The notes below the pieces were generated by a model, which saw only the letters and a program-made list of their open reading frames with translations, was not told the origin of the DNA and made no database searches. Positions 1 to 8,700 of a DNA stretch of 64,000 nucleotides are shown one piece after another (the first letter of the stretch is position 1; each line of letters opens with the position of its first letter). The DNA is from an uncultured Nocardioides sp. (GTDB lineage Bacteria; Actinomycetota; Actinomycetes; Propionibacteriales; Nocardioidaceae): NCBI RefSeq assembly GCF_947489365.1, contig NZ_CANLDB010000005.1, positions 124,001 through 188,000 of the forward strand, read 5' to 3'. A program made the translations under genes and the position numbers.

Positions 1-39
1 TCAGTGCCGAATCTCCTCTCAGGCTTGAGTTAGCACTGA
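1..39. repeat. Inverted repeat at the window edge
   Basis: TCAGTGC (1-7) and GCACTGA (33-39) are perfect 7-base arms around a 25-base spacer. The stretch from 1 to 189 shows no convincing gene. It may be the end of an intergenic region or an operator belonging to a gene outside the window. Function unknown. Confidence 0.4.
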
Positions 40-189
40 GATGTCCCTTCTGCCCGTTGTCGAACTTCTGGCCGCCCGACCCATAGCGACACATTTTGAA
101 CCGGTGCGCGCGCGATCACAAGACCCGTCGGACCGTTGCTGGGCAACAGCCCCGAACCGCAAGTGGCACGGTCTGGGCGAAAGTGAAGA

Positions 190-234
190 CGAGCAGCCCC
201 CGTCCTGCGGGACTCGCAGGTCGAGGGCTGCTCG
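190..234 (-). terminator. Two-stem hairpin downstream of tRNA-Ser
   Basis: Outer arms CGAGCAGCCC (190-199) and GGGCTGCTCG (225-234) are perfect. Inside them CCTGCG (204-209) pairs with CGCAGG (215-220). The structure lies just past the 3' end of the tRNA on its strand and is followed there by a pyrimidine-rich stretch, as expected for an intrinsic terminator of the tRNA transcript. Confidence 0.7.
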
Positions 235-241
235 CACTCGG

Positions 242-328
242 CGGTGGCGGAGGGATTTGAACCCTCGGTGGGGTCGCCCCCACAAACGCTTTCGAGGCGT
301 TCTCCTTAGGCCGCTCGGACACGCCACC
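242..328 (-). tRNA. tRNA-Ser (anticodon CGA)
   Basis: On the minus strand the acceptor stem GGTGGCG (328-322) pairs with CGCCACC (249-243), with G as discriminator base. The anticodon arm AACGC-CTCGAAA-GCGTT gives anticodon CGA, which reads UCG. A long variable arm (GTGGGGGCGACCCCAC) is typical of serine tRNAs, and the T arm carries GGTTCAAATCC. No CCA is encoded next to the discriminator. The length of 87 bases is normal for tRNA-Ser. Confidence 0.95.
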
Positions 329-435
329 GCGCGGAACGGTACCGGAGCCCGCCCCCCGCCCGGAAACCGAGGGTGTCCGGGTCGGGCCCGGGGCCACGTC
401 ATCCGCGATGGTGACGTGTGACAGAGGACACACAG

Positions 436-2082
436 GTGCGCTTGACTGCCGTGATGACGGATCTCGGGAAGCAGCCCCCGCCCGGCGGCGCCGGCGGCAC
501 ACGGACGGACGTCGAGGCGGCGTTCATGAGCTCGGCGACCTACCGCAGCCTCGGGGAGCAGCAGCTCTCCCCGCGGGAGGAGGCCTTCGAGCGGGGCCGG
601 CGGACGGTCGGGCTGTTCCTCGCGCCCCTGGTCACGCTGGTGTTCTGGTTCCTGCCGTTCGGGATCGACGCGACCCAGCAGCAGCTGGCGGCGATCCTGC
701 TCGGCGTCATCGTCCTGTGGATCACCGAGCCCGTGCCGATCCCGGTCGGCGGGTTCCTCGGCATCGCCGCGATCGTCGTCCTCGGTGTCGCCGGGGCGGA
801 CGACGCGCTGGCGCCGTTCGGGTCGTCCACCGTGTTCACCTTCATCGGCGCGTTCATCCTGGCCCAGGCGATGCTCAAGCACGGGCTGGCGCGGCGCTTC
901 GCGATGTTCGTGCTGAACCTCCCCGGCGTCGGGAGGTCGACCTTCCGGGTGATCCTCGCGTTCGGCGCGATCACCGCGATGCTGTCGGCGTTCGTCTCGA
1001 ATACCGCGACCGTCGCGATGCTGCTGCCCACGGCCCTCGGCATCCTCACCGTGATCGCCAAGCTGATGCAGTCCCAGGGCCTCGTCGCCGAGGACTTCGA
1101 CCCCCTCCGGCTGCGGGTGAGCGCGGCGATGACGCTGATGCTCGCGTACGGCGCCACCGTCGGGGGGCTGCTCACCCCGGTGGGCTCGCCGCCCAACCTC
1201 ATCGGCCGCGGGCTGATCGAGGAGGCCACCGGCGAGCGGATCTCGTTCCTCGACTGGATGCTCGTCGCGTTCCCGATCTGCGCGCTGATGTTCGTGGCCC
1301 TGATGTTCGTCCTGTTCCTGGTCAACAAGCCGGAGATCAAGCACCTCGAGGGCATCGAGGAGTGGGTGGCGGCCGAGAAGAAGAAGCTCGGCGGCTTCTC
1401 CCGCGCCGAGAAGAACACGCTCGTCGCGTTCACCGTCACCGTCGCCCTGTGGATCACCCCCGGCATCGTCGGGATCGCCGCCGGCACCGAGTCGGCGGCG
1501 TACACGGCCGTCGGGGAGCGGCTGGACGAGGGCGTCGTCGCGATCCTCGGCGCGGCGCTGCTGTTCCTGCTCCCGACGGACTGGGCGCAGCGCGAGTTCA
1601 CCCTGCGCTGGTCGGACGCGGCGAAGATCGACTGGGGCACGGTGATCCTGTTCGGCACCGGCATCATCTTCGGCTCGCTGCTGGAGTCGACGGGGCTGGC
1701 GCTGACGATCGGGAACGGCTCGTTCGAGACGCTCGGCCTGACCAGCGCCCTGGCCATCACCGTGTTCGCGACGATCCTCGCGATCGTGATCTCGGAGACC
1801 ACGTCGAACACGGCGGCCGCCGCGGTCGTCGTCCCGATCATCATCCCGATCGCCATAGCCGCGGACGTGAACCCGTTCGTGCCCGCCCTCGCGGCGACGT
1901 TCGCGGCGTCGTTCGGGTTCATGCTGCCGGTCTCGACGCCGCAGAACGCCATCGTCTACGGCTCCGGCACAGTGCCGATCACGCGGATGATCCGGTCCGG
2001 CTTCACCTTCGACATCCTCGGCGCGATCCTGATCATCGCGCTGCTGCCGGTGATGGTGGCGCTGCTGGGGCTGGGAGGCTGA
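436..2082 (+). CDS. SLC13/DASS-family anion (dicarboxylate) permease
   Basis: Polytopic membrane protein with about 11 hydrophobic segments. It carries the paired Ser-Asn-Thr motifs of the divalent anion:sodium symporter family: VSNTATVAMLLP near residue 188 and TTSNTAAAAVVVP near 457. It also has the TPVGSPPNLIG loop and the STPQNAIVYGSG segment near the C terminus. These proteins import Krebs-cycle-type dicarboxylates, sulfate or similar anions, usually with Na+. The next gene, a tartrate/malate dehydrogenase-type enzyme, begins 4 bases after the stop, so a dicarboxylate such as tartrate or D-malate is the likely substrate (inference). I chose GTG 436 because AGAGGA (423-428) lies 7 bases upstream. 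GTG 418 and ATG 454 are alternatives in the same frame. Confidence 0.88.
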   Translation: MRLTAVMTDLGKQPPPGGAGGTRTDVEAAFMSSATYRSLGEQQLSPREEAFERGRRTVGLFLAPLVTLVFWFLPFGIDATQQQLAAILLGVIVLWITEPVPIPVGGFLGIAAIVVLGVAGADDALAPFGSSTVFTFIGAFILAQAMLKHGLARRFAMFVLNLPGVGRSTFRVILAFGAITAMLSAFVSNTATVAMLLPTALGILTVIAKLMQSQGLVAEDFDPLRLRVSAAMTLMLAYGATVGGLLTPVGSPPNLIGRGLIEEATGERISFLDWMLVAFPICALMFVALMFVLFLVNKPEIKHLEGIEEWVAAEKKKLGGFSRAEKNTLVAFTVTVALWITPGIVGIAAGTESAAYTAVGERLDEGVVAILGAALLFLLPTDWAQREFTLRWSDAAKIDWGTVILFGTGIIFGSLLESTGLALTIGNGSFETLGLTSALAITVFATILAIVISETTSNTAAAAVVVPIIIPIAIAADVNPFVPALAATFAASFGFMLPVSTPQNAIVYGSGTVPITRMIRSGFTFDILGAILIIALLPVMVALLGLGG

Positions 2083-2086
2083 GGCG

Positions 2087-3160
2087 ATGAGCACCCAGCG
2101 CATCGCCGTCATCGGGGGCGACGGGATCGGGCCGGAGGTCGTCGACGCGACCCGGACCGTCCTCGACGCCCTCGCCGAGGTCCACTCGCTCGACCTGGCC
2201 TACGACGACTTCGACTGGTCGTGCTGCCGGTACGCCGAGCACGGCGCGATGATGCCGGACGACGCCCTCAACACGCTGCGCCCGTACGACGCGATCCTGC
2301 TCGGCGCCGTCGGCTGGCCCGGCGTCCCGGACCACGTCTCGCTGTGGGGGCTGCTGATCCCCATCCGGCGGACGTTCCGGCAGTACGTCAACGAGCGGCC
2401 GATGACGGTCTTCGAGGGGGTCGACTCGCCGCTGCGCCGGGCGCGTCCCGGCACGGAGCCGGGTGGCGTCGACCTCGTCGTCGTCCGGGAGAACGTCGAG
2501 GGCGAGTACTCCGAGGTCGGCGGCCGCATGAACCGCGGCTTCGCCGACGAGATGGCCATCCAGGAGTCGATCTTCACCCGCGTCGGGGTCTCCCGGATCG
2601 CCGAGTACGCCTTCGACCTCGCGGGCCGCCGTACGGGCTACCTGACGTCGGCGACGAAGAGCAACGGCATCGTCCACACCATGCCGTTTTGGGACGAGGT
2701 CGTCGCCGACGTGGCCGCCGGCCATCCCGACGTCCGGTGGGACTCCGAGCTGATCGACGCCCTCGCCGCGAAGGTGGTGCTCGAGCCGGAGCGCTTCGAC
2801 GTCATCGTCGGCTCGAACCTCTTCGGCGACATCCTGTCCGACCTCACCGCCGCCGTGGCGGGATCGATCGGCATCGCTCCCAGCGCCAACATCGACCCGA
2901 CGCGGGAGTTCCCGTCGATGTTCGAGCCGGTCCACGGCTCGGCGCCCGACATCGCCGGGCAGGGCGCCGCGAACCCCGTCGGCACCCTGTGGTCGGCGGT
3001 GATGATGCTCGACCACCTCGGCCACCCCCAGGCGGCCGCCGAGCTGATGACCGCGATCCGCGAGACGCTCAAGGACCCCTCGACCCGCACCCGTGACCTC
3101 GGCGGCACCGCCACGACCGCCGAGGTCACCGCCGCCGTCGTCCGGCGCGTGCGGCAGTAG
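2087..3160 (+). CDS. Tartrate/D-malate dehydrogenase-type decarboxylating dehydrogenase
   Basis: A 357-residue member of the isocitrate/isopropylmalate dehydrogenase superfamily. The N terminus has GGDGIGPEVV. The loop VGWPGVPDHVSLWGLLIPIRR, which is abridged here to its core DHVSLWGLLIPIRR, is characteristic of tartrate dehydrogenase/decarboxylase (TtuC) and D-malate dehydrogenase (DmlA), not of LeuB or Icd. Metal and cofactor segments follow as GSNLFGDILSDLTA and EPVHGSAPDIAG. The family oxidises and decarboxylates 2-hydroxy-dicarboxylates with NAD+ and Mn2+/Mg2+ in the cytoplasm. GGGAGG ends 8-12 bases before the ATG, and the gene is coupled to the transporter upstream. Exact substrate (L-tartrate, D-malate, tartronate-type) cannot be told from sequence alone. 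Confidence 0.85.
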   Translation: MSTQRIAVIGGDGIGPEVVDATRTVLDALAEVHSLDLAYDDFDWSCCRYAEHGAMMPDDALNTLRPYDAILLGAVGWPGVPDHVSLWGLLIPIRRTFRQYVNERPMTVFEGVDSPLRRARPGTEPGGVDLVVVRENVEGEYSEVGGRMNRGFADEMAIQESIFTRVGVSRIAEYAFDLAGRRTGYLTSATKSNGIVHTMPFWDEVVADVAAGHPDVRWDSELIDALAAKVVLEPERFDVIVGSNLFGDILSDLTAAVAGSIGIAPSANIDPTREFPSMFEPVHGSAPDIAGQGAANPVGTLWSAVMMLDHLGHPQAAAELMTAIRETLKDPSTRTRDLGGTATTAEVTAAVVRRVRQ

Positions 3161-3162
3161 GC

Positions 3163-3814
3163 CGAGTCGGCACGTCTGCCCAGCCCCAGGGGCTCGAGTC
3201 GGCACGTCTGCGCAGCCGACAGCAGCGGACGGTGCGCAGACGTGCCGACTCGGGCTTTCTCTGCTTGATGTGTGGGTGGCGCGTTCTCGTGCTGGAGCTG
3301 GCTGTGTCGGGTCGGCTGGAGGCTGCACGAAGGGACACAGTTCGCCTCGGCGGTGGGTGCGCCGGTGCGGCCTGGTGCGGTGTGAGGCGGCGAGGGAGCC
3401 CGCCCGGTGTCGAACTGTGTGCGTTCGTGCACGGGACCGCGACGGTCCTCGCGCCAAGGGTGGCGGCGCCACCCGCGCGCGTGGCGCGCCGGTGGTCGAC
3501 GGGATCGACGGGGTCGACGGGGTCGCGAGGCGTTGTCCACCGTGACCGGGTGAACCGCAGGATTAGTCCCCTGAGGTCCTGCTGTCCGACAAGGTCCGGA
3601 ACGACAGTTCCTCAGGGGAGTACCGGGGCGGACCCGGCCGGCTGTGGACGAGCGGTACTCCGTGACGTCTCGCACGAGCTCAGACCCGCGGATGGTGCAT
3701 ATCGTCACGGAGTACCGCGACCACGCCTCCCGACCGCGATCGGACCGCACGACCCACACATCCAGCAGAAGAGCCCGACTCGAGGTCTCGCAGGTGCGCA
3801 GACGTGCCGACTCG
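3163..3814. repeat. Gene-free palindrome cluster bounded by long inverted repeats
   Basis: About 650 bases between convergent genes with no credible coding frame. The 20-mer CGAGTCGGCACGTCTGCGCA occurs at 3195-3214, its perfect complement at 3233-3252 and again at 3795-3814, and a 17-base direct copy starts at 3163. Next to it, 3246-3277 and 3752-3782 form a second inverted pair with about 28 of 32 matches. So 3195-3277 and 3752-3814 act as long imperfect terminal inverted repeats. Inside are three more hairpins: 3324-3344/3411-3431 (19 of 21 matched), 3568-3576/3610-3618 (CCCCTGAGG arms) and 3652-3666/3704-3718 (perfect 15-base arms). It resembles a miniature inverted-repeat element that accumulated REP-like units. 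No target duplication is visible. Confidence 0.8.
3652..3718. repeat. REP-like palindromic unit, copy 1
   Basis: Arms GCGGTACTCCGTGAC (3652-3666) and GTCACGGAGTACCGC (3704-3718) are perfect. The string TCCGTGACGTCTCGCAC is shared exactly with the palindrome at 24942-25009, so both are copies of one repeat family. Confidence 0.75.
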
Positions 3815-3819
3815 ACCTC

Positions 3820-4854
3820 TCAGAGGGCGGTCGTGTCGAGGACGAACCGGAAGCGGACGTCGTTGCGGGCGAGGCGGTCGAGCGCGGTGGCGACCTCGGC
3901 GGCGGGCAGCACCTCGACGTCGGCGGTGATCCCGTGCTCACCGCAGAAGGCGAGGAGCTCGGCGGTCCGGTCGACGCCGCCGCTGCCCGACGAGCTGAGC
4001 CGCTTGCGGCCGGCGAGCAGGCTCATGCTGTCCACCGTCAGTGGGCCCAGGTAGCCGACCGGGAAGAGGACGCCGTCGGTGTCGACGCAGGCGAGGTACG
4101 GCGCGAGGTCGTGCTCGACCGCCACCGTGTCGATCACGACGTCGAGGCTGTCGGCCGCCGCGGCCATCTGCTCGGCGTCGGTCGAGACGACCACCCGGGT
4201 CGCGCCGAGCCGGCGGGCGTCGTCGGCCTTGGCCGCCGAGGTGGTGAACGCGGTGACCTCCGCGCCGAGGGCGGCGGCGAGGCGGACGGCGAGGTGGCCC
4301 AGGCCGCCGATGCCGACCACCCCGACCCGGCTGCCGGGCCCGACCCCGGTGGTCCGCAGCGGTTCCCACACCGTGATGCCCGCACACAGCAGCGGGGCGA
4401 CCCCGGCCGGGTCGAGACCCGGCGGGCGGGCGTGGACGAAGCGCTCGCGGACGACGTACTCGCCGGAGTAGCCGCCGAGCGTGCGTGAGGAGTCGTGCCG
4501 GTCGCGGCCGGCGTACGTGAGGACGTACTCGGGGCACCAGTTCTCCTGGCCCTCGGCGCAGCGGCGGCACTCCCCGCAGCTGTCGACGATGTTGCCGACG
4601 GCGACCGGGTCGCCCACGGCGTACGACGTCACCGCCGGCCCGACCGCCGCGACCTCGCCGACGAACTCGTGGCCGGGCACGAGGGGGAAGACCCCGTCGG
4701 CGGTGCTGCGCAGGTGGTGCAGGTCGGTGAAGCAGACGCCGCAGTGCGTGACGCGGACGGCGACGTCGTCGTCGCGCAGGTCGCGGCGCTCGATCGGCGT
4801 CGGGGTGAGGGGTGCCCCCGGGCGGTCGGCGAGCAGGGCGGTGGTGGGGCGCAT
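3820..4854 (-). CDS. Zinc-dependent medium-chain alcohol dehydrogenase
   Basis: A 344-residue NAD(P)-dependent alcohol/aldehyde oxidoreductase of the cinnamyl-alcohol/YahK-like group. Catalytic zinc ligands are Cys41 in CGVCFTDLH and His62-Glu63 in GHEFVGEV. The structural zinc loop CGECRRCAEGQENWC follows near residues 96-110. The Rossmann motif VGIGGLGHLAVRLA lies near the middle. Start ATG 4854 has AGGA eight bases upstream. The gene diverges from a TetR regulator, and the intergenic region holds a perfect inverted repeat, so repression by that regulator is likely (inference). Substrate unknown. Confidence 0.88.
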   Translation of the reverse strand: MRPTTALLADRPGAPLTPTPIERRDLRDDDVAVRVTHCGVCFTDLHHLRSTADGVFPLVPGHEFVGEVAAVGPAVTSYAVGDPVAVGNIVDSCGECRRCAEGQENWCPEYVLTYAGRDRHDSSRTLGGYSGEYVVRERFVHARPPGLDPAGVAPLLCAGITVWEPLRTTGVGPGSRVGVVGIGGLGHLAVRLAAALGAEVTAFTTSAAKADDARRLGATRVVVSTDAEQMAAAADSLDVVIDTVAVEHDLAPYLACVDTDGVLFPVGYLGPLTVDSMSLLAGRKRLSSSGSGGVDRTAELLAFCGEHGITADVEVLPAAEVATALDRLARNDVRFRFVLDTTAL

Positions 4855-4866
4855 CAGATCAGTCCT

Positions 4867-4927
4867 AACTGGTTGGTTTCTTTTCTCCAGCGTGACAGCA
4901 CGCGCTCGAGAAAGCAACCAACCAGTT
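4867..4927. promoter_or_regulatory. Probable TetR operator between adh and tetR
   Basis: AACTGGTTGGTT (4867-4878) and AACCAACCAGTT (4916-4927) are perfect 12-base inverted copies 37 bases apart, and similarity continues inward for a few bases. One arm lies just upstream of the ADH start. The other lies just upstream of TACCCT (4935-4940), the likely -10 of the leaderless tetR. Such paired sites between divergent genes fit autoregulation plus control of the dehydrogenase. Confidence 0.7.
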
Positions 4928-4946
4928 TGTTCTGTACCCTGGTCGC

Positions 4947-5537
4947 ATGACCGCAGAGCCCGCCCCCACGCCCAAGGGGGAGGCGACGCGGCAGCGGATC
5001 CTGGACGCCGCGCTGGAGGAGTTCGCCGCGCACGGCCTCGCCGGCGCGCGGGTGGACCGCATCGCAACCGCGGCGGCCGCCAACAAGGCGCAGCTCTACG
5101 CGTGGTTCGGCAGCAAGGCCGGCCTCTTCGACGCCGTCTTCTTCGGCTCGATGCACCGCATCCTCGACGACGCCCCGATCGACGCCGACGACCTCGCCGA
5201 CTGGGCCGTGCGGCTGTACGACGACTACCTGCGGCAGCCGGAGCTGATCCGGATGGCGTCCTGGCACCGACTGGAGCGGCGCCCGACCGGGCTGCTCGTC
5301 GACGACCAGGACCGCCTCGACGCCGGGAAGCTGGCCGCCATCGCCGCCGCACAGGAGGCGGGACGGGTGCGGGCCGGTGACCCGTTCGACCTGATGGCGC
5401 TGGTCATCGCGATGTCGACGGCGTGGTCGCCGATCAGCGGGGTGTGGGCCGCGACGGCCGACGAGCCGGAGGCGACGCACGAGGCGCGACGCGACCTCCT
5501 GCGGCGGGCTGTGGCCGCGGCGGTCGCACCGGACTGA
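4947..5537 (+). CDS. TetR-family transcriptional regulator
   Basis: A 196-residue regulator. The N-terminal TetR DNA-binding domain is seen in RQRILDAALEEFAAHGLAGARVD and the recognition-helix segment NKAQLYAWFGSKAGLFDAV, about residues 14-62 (quoted in part: AALEEFAAHG, AQLYAWFGSK). The rest is an all-helical ligand-binding and dimerisation domain of the kind annotated TetR_C in actinobacteria. TACCCT sits 6 bases before the ATG, so the mRNA is probably leaderless. It diverges from a zinc alcohol dehydrogenase with a shared inverted repeat, which makes that gene its most likely target. The inducer is unknown. Confidence 0.9.
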   Translation: MTAEPAPTPKGEATRQRILDAALEEFAAHGLAGARVDRIATAAAANKAQLYAWFGSKAGLFDAVFFGSMHRILDDAPIDADDLADWAVRLYDDYLRQPELIRMASWHRLERRPTGLLVDDQDRLDAGKLAAIAAAQEAGRVRAGDPFDLMALVIAMSTAWSPISGVWAATADEPEATHEARRDLLRRAVAAAVAPD

Positions 5538-5621
5538 CGACGAAGACCGCCCGCCGCGGGGCCCGTCCTCGTCGGACGAACGCTCCCCGGAGCGGGCGGC
5601 TGAGAATGTACTGTGCACAGA

Positions 5622-5671
5622 GCGGTCCGGACCATCCCCTGGCAGCGGCTATCAGGGATGGCCCGGACCGC
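5622..5671. terminator. Hairpin between tetR and the Ig-like gene
   Basis: GCGGTCCGGACCATCCCCTG (5622-5641) pairs with CAGGGATGGCCCGGACCGC (5653-5671), with one mismatch and one bulge and an 11-base loop. It lies between convergent genes (stops at 5537 and 5799), so it can end transcription from both sides. The rest of 5538-5798 holds no gene. Confidence 0.7.
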
Positions 5672-5798
5672 GTCTGCGTCCGGCTGGGCCGGGTAGGGGC
5701 CGGGGCGACGTCGGACGACGTCACCACCGGCCCCCGGACGGGGACCCGCGGCCGGAGCGGCCGGCCTCGAGCCCCCGTCGGGTGGGGATCCGCTGGGG

Positions 5799-8700
5799 TC
5801 AGCGGACCTTCTTGTCGTTCGACCGGTCGTACGTGGTGGTGTCGGTCTTCTGGACCACCGCGAAGTACCGGGTCACCCGGTTGCCGTTGCGGTCCCGGGT
5901 CGTGAAGCTCGCCGCGCCGTTCTGGTTCAGCTCCTTCTGACCCAGCAGGACCTTGCGGCCGTTCCGGAGGGTGAACAGCTTCGCCACCGCGCCGGCCGCA
6001 GCACGCGCGGGGCTCGTGGTCACCTTGAGCCGGTCCGCCTTCGCGCCGTTGTTGGCACCCGTCAGCGTCGCGGTGATCTCGGTGGGCTCCGGGGGCTCGA
6101 CCGTGCCGTCGTCGAAGACGACCTCGTCGGTGAGGGTGCGGATGGGCTCCGTCCCCTCGTCCTCGGAGATGACCGCGCTGATCCGCGCCGTGCCCTCCTC
6201 CGTACCGACGAAGTTGTAGAAGGCCTCACCGTTCTCGTTGGTGGTGCGGTTGGCGTTGGTGTCGCCGTCCTGGTCACCGGGGCCGGAGCGGATGAACTGG
6301 ACGTTCAGGCCCTCGATCGGGTTGCCCTCCTGGTCCACGACGCGGACCGTCTCCGTGACGGCGGTGCCGACCTCCTGCGTGCCCTCGGGCGACGAGGAGA
6401 GCTCGAAGGTCGACTGTGCGTAGTCGATCTCGTAGAACTCGGTCTCGGCGGAGTCCTCGAGGGTCTCGTTGTTGCCCGAGCCCGCGACAGGCTCGGTGCC
6501 GAACGGGTCCGCGACGTAGACCGTGGTCCCGGTGGTCCACTCGACGTCCACGGAGACGACGCCCGCCACGTAGCCGTAGACCGCGAAGTCGCCGTCGTCC
6601 TCGAAGTCCGAGCTGGAGTTGTACTGGACGAAGAAGTTGTCGTCGTCGTCCGTCGTGGCGGTGTAGTCCTCGCCGCCGACGACGTTGCCGAACTGGTCGG
6701 TCGTGGTGACGTCGAAGTAGACGTAGTCACCCACCCGTGTCGGGTCGACCGGGTTGTCCTGGACGCTCTCCGGCGACTGCTCGACGACGACCTCACCACC
6801 GTTGATCGGGTCGGAGGAGTCGAAGAGCTGGTCTTCGGTGTCCGACACCGAGCCCGAGCGGGCCGTGATGGTGGCCGTGACCTGGCCGTCGTCGTCGAAC
6901 CCGCTGTCGCGCTCGATGGTGGTCTGGAACTCCGCCTGGCCGTTGGAGTCGGTGACGACGGTGATCGTCTTGCCGAGGTTCTCGAGGCGGAAGTCCTCAC
7001 CCACGACCGCACCAGGGGCGGCCGTCCCGTTGGTGAAGAACGCGTTCTGGTCGATGTCCAACGTGACCGCGAGACCCTCCACCGGGGTGGCGGCCGTGTT
7101 CGGGTCGTTGTCGGCGTCGGACACGACCCGGAGCGAGCCAGTGGTGGCCTCGCCGGGCTTGCCGTCGCCGATCTGGAACACGGTGACCGTGGAGCGGGCC
7201 GGCGGGGTGCCGTCCACGAAGTCGACGTCGAGCGGGTCGGCGTCCGCGTTCGCGTCACCGATCGCGTTGGCGATCGTCTCCGCGTCCAGCTGACCGTTCA
7301 GCTCCGCCTGGTCCGGCGAGGCCGGGTCAGACAGCGCCACGCTCGCCACGCCCTGGGCGTTGGTCGTGCCGGTCGCCTGGGTGTCGCTGTTGCGGGTCGT
7401 GCCCGAGGGCTGGTTGCCCTGGGCCGCCACCACGACGTTGCCGGTCGCCGTGTAGGTGAAGCGCACGGCGCGGCCAGCGAGCGGGGTGCCGTCGGCGAGG
7501 GTCAGGCTGGCGTCGTAGGTGTCGGTGGTGCCGGACACCGACGTCGCGGTCGGCTCCTCCGCGAACTCCAGGTCCGCGTCACCGGCCTTGAACGTGCGGT
7601 CCGCACCGGAGAGGTCACCGTCCTGCTGGCCGGGGGTGCCGTTGCCCTCGATGTAGGTGCGCAGCGTGTAGGTGCCGTCGCCCAGGTCGGTGAACGGGAT
7701 GTCGGCGACGCCGTCGGCGCCGGTGGTCGCCGTGCCGGTGGTCGAGGTCGTCCCGTTGGTGGTGCCGTCGAAACGGGCCACCGACAGGGTGTAATTGACC
7801 GTCTGGTTCGGGACGCCCTGGCCGTTCTGGTCGAGGACCGTCGCCTGCAGGTCGTCCCCGTCGTTCTCGTCCACGTCGAAGGCGTCGCCGTCAGCGGAGG
7901 AGGTCGTGATGCGCGTCGGCACCTGGGCGAAGGAGGTGACGGTGACCGTGCGGCGGAAGTCGATCGCCGGGTCGTAGTCGTCACCGCCGTCGGTGTTGAC
8001 GAAGAAGGCGTACGTCGTGCCGCCGGCCGAGCCGGAGAGGCCGGTGAAGCGGGCCTGCCCGTTGGCGTCGGTGTAGCGGGACTCCTCGGTGCCGCCGTTG
8101 TCCGCGCCGTCCCAGACGCCGTCGTTGTCCCGGTCGTAGATGACCTGGGCGCCGGCGACCGGGCGGTTCTGGGCGTCGGTCACGGTGATGACCGCCGTCG
8201 AGGTCTGTCCGTTGGGCACGCTCGCCGGCGAGGCCTGGGCGGTGACGTTGGAGATGGTCTGCGACTGGAGGTTCACCACCTCGGCGTCGTCGCTGCCGTT
8301 GACCTGGTCAGCACCGACGACCGCCTCGTCGGGGGTGCCCGACAGGTCGTAGTCCTGGAAGTTCACCGTGCCGCGGAAGGGCCGCGCACCGTCGGAGCCG
8401 GCGGAGCCGGGGGTGACCGCGGGGCGCGGGGCGCTGCCGGAGACCAGGTCGCGCAGCGTGACCGCACCGGCACCCGAGGTGGTGCCCGTGATGACGCCCT
8501 GGCGGGTGCTGTGGTCGACACCGTCGCCGGGCAGGCCGCGCTCCTCGCTCTCCACGCCGTAGGGCTGGCTGAAGACGCCCAGGGCGGAGCCGGGGGCGTT
8601 GGCGATGTCGAGGGCCGCGGCGTCCGCGCTCACCGTCACCGCCGACTCGTCCGTGGCCCCGTTGATCGGGGTGTCGACGCTGCTCAGGCCGACCGCGCGG

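Noticed and set aside
1..330. tRNA-linked integration site for a genomic island
   Set aside because: No direct repeat of the tRNA 3' end, integrase or phage gene is seen in the window.
19..2112. Long minus-strand open frame opposite the SLC13 permease
   Set aside because: It is an Arg/Asp/Gly-rich shadow typical of high-GC DNA; the plus-strand frame has family motifs.
3163..3814. CRISPR array
   Set aside because: Repeats are few, inverted and irregularly spaced, with no uniform spacers and no cas genes.
3232..4488. Plus-strand open frame running from the palindrome cluster into the alcohol dehydrogenase
   Set aside because: Composition is shadow-like and half of it is antisense to a clear gene; the other half is inverted-repeat DNA.
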